Part shown: in pieces, positions 59,617 to 64,000 of the stretch
Layout of the letters: every line of letters begins with the position of its first letter
How positions within the stretch are numbered: the first letter of the stretch is position 1
Assembly: GCA_049647585.1 (NCBI GenBank)
Contig: JBARXY010000029.1
Coordinates: 40,065 to 104,064, forward strand
Length of the DNA stretch: 64,000 bases
Direction: 5' to 3'
Source: JAGQSZ01 sp049647585
Lineage (GTDB): Bacteria > Actinomycetota > Acidimicrobiia > Acidimicrobiales > Microtrichaceae
Program-made: the position numbers and the translations under genes
The notes under the pieces: model-generated
The model's database searches: none
Seen by the model: the letters and a program-made list of their open reading frames with translations, nothing else
Told to the model about the DNA's origin: nothing

Positions 59617-61283
59617 GACGCCGGTTTGAAGATCCAAAGTCCCGCTGCCTCATCGAGCCCGTCGGTGTTGAGGGCGATCGTGTTGCTTGCCGAGCGGACC
59701 TGGCTCAGCAGGCCGATCAGTTCCTCGCACTTACCTTCAAAGGTCCGGTAGTGGGTGCTGGTGACCAGATAGACGGTCGCGTCGTCGGGTATCCGGTCCC
59801 TGAACCGATCGAGGAAGGCCTCGGGCGACGAAGCCTTGTTCCTCTCTCCGTAATCAACCCAGTCGATGAAGTTGGGCGAACCGCCCTCGGGATAGGGGAG
59901 CACGTTATGTCGACCCAGGGTCTTTGGCGCACGGTGCTCCAGTTCGCGCTGCAGCGAGACAGCCAACTGGTCGGGACAGGTCATGACCACCGACGGGGTT
60001 CCGCTCCGGGCAGCGTCGGCGACGATCGCCGCAGCGAGTTCACCGTTCTGGGAACGGTCCGATCGTGCCGCTCCCACTGCGCCGAAGAAACACATCGCCA
60101 GCACTGCGAGTAGCAGTCCCAGTGTGACGAACCGCTCTCTGAACACGGCCAGTCCGACGCCCACGGCGATGACGAAAAGCGGAAGCACGACCGAGGCATA
60201 GCGCGAGGAGAACGTGTTGCCGGACGCCGCTGCAGCGGCCCAGCCAATGCCCAGCGTGAGGGTTAGTACCACCATCTCAGTCCGGATCCGGGGTGTGGGA
60301 GAAGTCCGGATGACCAGTCCGTCGACCTCGGCACCGTCCGCCCTCCCGTTACGTTTGTCGATAGCGACGAAGAGAGCGATCAATATGAGTGGAACAAGGA
60401 AATAGGTGAGCAGCTGGGCGACGCCGAAGCGGCCACCGGCAAAATCGAGGATCGTTATAACGAGGACAGAGGCTGGTCCATAGCTGTCGCCCCAAGGGGT
60501 CCCGGTATGACTCGACTGGTACAGGAGCACCGAGAGCCAGGGGATGAACAGGACACCTCCCCCGATCAGCGCTCCGACTAGGTACCTCGCCCCGGCTCGA
60601 CGCACCGGGTCGCTCTCTCGCCAGGACCGCCACAGGGCCAGAAGTCCGACTGCTGCCAACAGCCACATCGCCCAGTAGTGGGTCCACAAGAGGGCAGCCG
60701 ATACCAAGCCCGCCGCGATCGCCGTCAGTAGGCGATTCGATCCCTCACGTGTACCGCTGAGCAGCTCGTCGACGAGCAGGTAGCCGATCGCAACCAGAAG
60801 GATGACGATCGAATACATGCGTGCTTCGGCCCCGTAGCGGATGGCGAAAGGCATCGCGGCGCCAACCGCCATGACCAACAGACCGGTCCTCCGCCGACCC
60901 AGGGGACCAGCATCCGATCGTGCCGCGACCCTTGCCCCAGCGAGGTAGAGCAGCGGCAGCGTGAGCACCGAGAAGACGCCCGACATTGCCCTGACCGACC
61001 AGTCGGAGTCGCCGAACACCGCACACCAGTAGTGGAGCAGAAAGTAGAAGAGCGGCGGATGGCCGTCGTGTCGCAGCGCTGCGGTGATGTCGCCGACCGG
61101 AAGGTTTGCGATGTTGACCGACAGGGCTTCATCGAGCCACAGCCCTGACCGAGGGAGAAATCTGATGACGATGCCGACGACGACGGCCACAGCCGTCACC
61201 GCAGTCAGTAGATGGTCTGCCCGGGTCCGTTCCCAAGATTGGGCGGCCTGCATGTTCGGGAGGTTGTCGCGGGTTTGGTTCAC
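59613..61283 (-). CDS. GT39/ArnT-like GT-C glycosyltransferase
   Basis: A 556-residue protein with about twelve spans and a C-terminal extracytoplasmic domain. After the first span, RSGLWLDEALSVNIANLPVG has the catalytic-type Asp-Glu, and HDGHPPLFYFLLHYW is the second conserved motif of the PMT/ArnT group using polyprenyl-phosphate sugars. Start GTG 61283. It begins 13 bases after the upstream GT4 stop and overlaps the PIG-V-like gene, so three envelope-glycan genes form one leftward operon. Confidence 0.85.
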   Translation of the reverse strand: MNQTRDNLPNMQAAQSWERTRADHLLTAVTAVAVVVGIVIRFLPRSGLWLDEALSVNIANLPVGDITAALRHDGHPPLFYFLLHYWCAVFGDSDWSVRAMSGVFSVLTLPLLYLAGARVAARSDAGPLGRRRTGLLVMAVGAAMPFAIRYGAEARMYSIVILLVAIGYLLVDELLSGTREGSNRLLTAIAAGLVSAALLWTHYWAMWLLAAVGLLALWRSWRESDPVRRAGARYLVGALIGGGVLFIPWLSVLLYQSSHTGTPWGDSYGPASVLVITILDFAGGRFGVAQLLTYFLVPLILIALFVAIDKRNGRADGAEVDGLVIRTSPTPRIRTEMVVLTLTLGIGWAAAAASGNTFSSRYASVVLPLFVIAVGVGLAVFRERFVTLGLLLAVLAMCFFGAVGAARSDRSQNGELAAAIVADAARSGTPSVVMTCPDQLAVSLQRELEHRAPKTLGRHNVLPYPEGGSPNFIDWVDYGERNKASSPEAFLDRFRDRIPDDATVYLVTSTHYRTFEGKCEELIGLLSQVRSASNTIALNTDGLDEAAGLWIFKPAS

Positions 61284-61296
61284 GTGAATTGTGTTC

Positions 61297-62631
61297 TCAG
61301 TCCGCCGAGAGCCTGTCGTGGGAGCGGGGGGCTTCGGTCACGGCACGGATTGCTCCGGCAACGGTGCGGGTGGTGTCCACCCACGTCGGGGGAATGTATC
61401 GGGACGCCAATTCAACTCGATCCGAGTGGTAGGCGTCATCATCGAGGTGTTTGGTGACCATTGCGGTTAGAGACTCGCCATCGCCCGGATCGAACAGTTC
61501 GGAGAATCCGGTTCCCGCTTCGGGAAGCGCACCTCCCGTCGATGACAGGGTCGGACACCCGTGCCCCAGTGCCTCGATCACTGGAACGCCGAGACCTTCA
61601 TACAGCGATGGGGCGACGGACAGAAATGCGTTCTGGTACAGCCAGGTGAGCTCTCCGTCGTCGATCCCGCCCAGCCACTGGAGCCGGTTACCGAACTCTT
61701 CGTGGCTACGGATTCTGGCGACGAGTTCGTCGACCATCCATCCCTCTTTGCCCACGAGGACGAGTCCAAGGTCCGGATACTTGGAGCGCAGCGCATCGAA
61801 GGTGTCCAGGACCAGCTTCTGGTTCTTTCTGGGCTCAATCGTTCCTACCACAACTATAAAGCGACCGATCTCTTCCGGAAGGTCCACCGGGACCGGTTGC
61901 TCCTCGCTGAAGTCGGCGCCGAGGGGAATCACCGTGATGTCCAGATCGGATTGGATACCTCGGTTCCTGGCGACAGTTCGCAGGTCGTTGGCGGTGCATT
62001 CGGAGTTGGCGAGGAATCCGGTGCTGTGGCGAAGGTGGGCCATCAGCCAGTCCTCGAATACACGCACCTGACGGGGATCGAACCATTCCGGATGGATGAC
62101 CGGCATGACGTCATGGACCAGAACGACCGGGTCCACTCCTTCGGAACGAAGTCGGGGCAGGAGCTCGGAGCGGGGCTCGGGGTCGAACCAGGAGCCCTCA
62201 ATGTCCAGGAAGACCGATCCGGCTCCCATCGGGCCGATCGCGAGCGCTGCGTTCTGCGGGTGGTATTCACGCCGCTTCTTGCGGATCTTTCCGGCCAGGA
62301 CCCTTGTTGCGATTACCGGCTTTGCATCCCCAACTCGTCTGACAATCGGTGAAAGACGACCGAAGTTGTCAGCACGCCTGCCGGCACGACCGCCCGGAGG
62401 ATGGCCCTGCAGAGCTTCGTCCTCGTCGTCGGTCAGCGCCCTGTAATCGCTGCGGGCAGATGGCTTCAGCACGGGGATGATCTGCAGGCCAGCGCCGTCG
62501 GGGCCGCGCAAGCCGATGATCAGCTCGCGGACGACTCGTTGGATACCCGTGGTGTAGCTGATGGCGAGTGTGTCGGTGACCTCGACGAAGACCTTTGGGG
62601 TCGCTTTCCGGTCAGGGTCGGGTTTGCTCAT
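61297..62631 (-). CDS. GT4-type glycosyltransferase with a long N-terminal extension
   Basis: A 444-residue GT-B enzyme. The N-terminal domain has FVEVTDTLAISYTTGIQRVV, as in the mannosyltransferase B/WbdA-like group; the donor domain has IVVVGTIEPRKNQKLVLDTF, LVLVGKEGWM and SLYEGLGVPVIEALGHGCPT with the EX7E glutamates. A charged ~50-residue segment (GHPPGGRAGRRADNFG) is inserted in the first domain. Start ATG 62631. First gene of the leftward glycan operon. Confidence 0.9.
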   Translation of the reverse strand: MSKPDPDRKATPKVFVEVTDTLAISYTTGIQRVVRELIIGLRGPDGAGLQIIPVLKPSARSDYRALTDDEDEALQGHPPGGRAGRRADNFGRLSPIVRRVGDAKPVIATRVLAGKIRKKRREYHPQNAALAIGPMGAGSVFLDIEGSWFDPEPRSELLPRLRSEGVDPVVLVHDVMPVIHPEWFDPRQVRVFEDWLMAHLRHSTGFLANSECTANDLRTVARNRGIQSDLDITVIPLGADFSEEQPVPVDLPEEIGRFIVVVGTIEPRKNQKLVLDTFDALRSKYPDLGLVLVGKEGWMVDELVARIRSHEEFGNRLQWLGGIDDGELTWLYQNAFLSVAPSLYEGLGVPVIEALGHGCPTLSSTGGALPEAGTGFSELFDPGDGESLTAMVTKHLDDDAYHSDRVELASRYIPPTWVDTTRTVAGAIRAVTEAPRSHDRLSAD

Positions 62632-62661
62632 CCGGTGAATGCTAGAAGGCCGGGGCCTAAG

Positions 62662-63387
62662 TCATGACTTTGGAGTCAGGCTCCGTGCGAGCCCACACAG
62701 CTCGACCCTCTGCTCGGCGTCGAGGGCTTCGAGAACCCTCGACACTCCAGCGTTGGTCTCTTCCTCGGCCCGGTTCCACAGCTCACGGAAGCCATCTGGG
62801 TCCGGGTGTGGCTCGGGCCAGCCGAAGAACTCGGCGTTGCCGTCGCCGCCGGCCACCACCACCGCCACATGAGGTTCGAGTCCGGCAGAACGAACGGCCC
62901 GGACGTGATGGCCTCCACGCAGTTCACGGAGCAGGTGGATGGCATGCATGGCTCTGGCCGTGTCGTCATCGGGCCAGGGCGTATTGCGCCAGCCTTGGAA
63001 CAGGGCTGGCTGGTCCTCGCTGCTCGCGTCGATTGCGGCTCGGACCAGCTCGGCGAACTGACCGGCGGGAACCTCTTTGGGCAAACGGGCACGGGCCCAG
63101 TCGTAGCCGCACTCCATGAAGAGGGTGGCGGCCGCGTCGCGGTCCATGACCTTGCCACCCGACTCCCAGAGCGCTTCGACATTTCCGGGCTCGAAGAACC
63201 CGAGCTCCTGGATCACGGTGGATGCATCCACTTCTCCGAGCACTCCCGCACGGCCACAGAAGTAGAAGTCGAGACCGGAAAATCCGCGTTCGGTGCCAGC
63301 CGCATATGTTCGACCCGAGAGCATGAACCGCCCTCCGAGGTCATTCATCGGTCGGGCAATATCGTGCGCTGTCTGGGACGGTTCCAT
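62662..63387 (-). CDS. SCO6745-like protein (helix-rich, possible HTH)
   Basis: A 241-residue protein resembling the actinobacterial SCO6745 family as I remember it: ARPMNDLGGRFMLSGRTYAA, FYFCGRAGVLGEVDASTVIQ, ELGFFEPGNVEALWESGGKV and RELRGGHHVRAVRSAGLEPH. The family is sometimes labelled MarR-like, but function is not established. ATG 63387 (MEPSQTAH) with GGGAG upstream is preferred to the GTG or ATG codons further out, since the extra 25 residues look non-coding. Confidence 0.72.
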   Translation of the reverse strand: MEPSQTAHDIARPMNDLGGRFMLSGRTYAAGTERGFSGLDFYFCGRAGVLGEVDASTVIQELGFFEPGNVEALWESGGKVMDRDAAATLFMECGYDWARARLPKEVPAGQFAELVRAAIDASSEDQPALFQGWRNTPWPDDDTARAMHAIHLLRELRGGHHVRAVRSAGLEPHVAVVVAGGDGNAEFFGWPEPHPDPDGFRELWNRAEEETNAGVSRVLEALDAEQRVELCGLARSLTPKS

Positions 63388-64000
63388 GGCTGCTCCCGGG
63401 TTCTTTCGGACCAGGTTCTCAGACCCGGTCGCGTTCAAGAACAGTCTGGCGCAATGATCCACCGCCGGCCGGTCGGTCGGTCGGTCGGTCGAGGCGTTAG
63501 CCCCGCCGACCGCATCCGACAGCTTCAGCTTTTCATGGTGTTCCCAGATCTCATATCGGCAACCGGCGTTGCCAAATTAGTCAGCTGCGGAAAATGTTCG
63601 CCCCTTCTGTGGCGCTGGTGGTCACGACTTTGTTCGGCAGCGAGTCCGCCCGCGCCCGCGGGCGCGCGTTTGGACGACGATCTCCTGGACGGCAATCACC
63701 TGGACGACGATCACCGAACACATGGAAACCGCGCGGGCCCTGCGCCCGCGGGCGGGCCGCCCGGGGGCGGATCTTCGGTATCGCCGCCGCCGTGGGTTGC
63801 GCCCGCGCCCGCGGACGCGTCTTTCCGCCTTGGGTCGCCTCAATGGCTCGCTTGGCTGTCACACCACTTTCGTACACTGGTCGAACGGAGTTCGACTAAG
63901 CGTCGACAGCAAGCGGGATCAGAAGAAGACACGTCGATGACCGGCAGCGACAAGTGTCCTCACCCAAGGCGGGTCGCAGCGAAGAAGGCAAGTTGGGACG
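63388..64000. other. Repeat-rich stretch without a confident gene
   Basis: It contains (GGTC)5 at 63471-63490, long alternating CG-rich runs such as GCCCGCGCCCGCGGGCGCGC near 63649 and again near 63735 and 63800, and a 15-bp near-repeat GACG(A/G)C(A/G)ATC(T/A)CCTG in about three copies at 63674-63720. Open frames exist on both strands but encode Arg/Pro/Ala low-complexity with no recognisable domain. A short frame starting ATG 63937 runs off the window edge and cannot be judged. Confidence 0.6.

Noticed and set aside
63594..63899. Open frames on both strands near the right edge
   Set aside because: Products are Arg/Pro/Ala/Gly low-complexity produced by CG-rich repeats; no domain, start context or codon bias typical of the genes here.

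Overview
This window is a chromosomal segment of a high-GC (roughly 60 %, judged by eye) actinobacterium. The evidence is a dnaK-grpE-dnaJ-hspR operon with HspR-type inverted repeats, a clpS-DUF2017 pair, an MhuD-like heme-degrading protein, DprE2-like and AftB-like proteins, an Rv0338c-like Fe-S membrane oxidoreductase, and a tRNA Glu-Asp-Phe operon. The mix of these with many very divergent membrane proteins suggests a non-mycobacterial lineage such as Acidimicrobiia, but that placement is inference. I see no prophage, insertion sequence, CRISPR array or conjugative element; the gene order is dense and housekeeping in character.

Layout. 1-6.8 kb: a partial tRNA-Gly, dcd, an Fe-S oxidoreductase coupled to a degenerate receiver protein, a stand-alone cyclic-nucleotide-binding domain protein, an orphan ParA-type ATPase, gpmA and a family-2 glycosyltransferase. 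6.8-15.2 kb: the heat-shock region, in which dnaK and clpB share an upstream inverted repeat (7+7+7 geometry) that fits HspR control, plus a secreted SGNH-type protein. 15.3-19.4 kb: surface-glycan genes (membrane protein, acyltransferase, glycosyltransferase, serine-acetyltransferase-like protein). 19.5-38.2 kb: an unusually complete purine cluster (purA, D, K, E, B, C, S, Q, L, F, M; purN and purH are not here) interspersed with an MhuD-like protein, a DprE2-like reductase, a small zinc protein, a lipoprotein and gluQ. 38.2-42.9 kb: ACT-domain malic enzyme, an AftB-like GT-C enzyme and a second acyltransferase. 43.0-43.5 kb: tRNA-Glu, -Asp and -Phe with a recognisable promoter and terminator, and a decayed tRNA fragment inside the operon.

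43.5-55.0 kb: DUF2017, clpS and ctaA run left; ctaB and the aa3/caa3-type cytochrome c oxidase genes run right. Between ctaB and the genuine ctaC-ctaD-ctaE-ctaF-ctaG genes are three tightly spaced genes encoding a subunit-I-like protein that has lost every heme and copper ligand histidine, a subunit-III-like protein and a polytopic membrane protein of unknown family. I regard this three-gene histidine-free oxidase-like module as the most interesting object in the window. 55.2-64.0 kb: an ABC exporter, serS, and a leftward set of GT-C and GT4 glycosyltransferases, ending in a SCO6745-like protein and a repeat-rich non-coding stretch.

A recurrent feature is short duplicated sequences (11-27 bp, two to four copies) just after stop codons and in gene junctions across the whole window.
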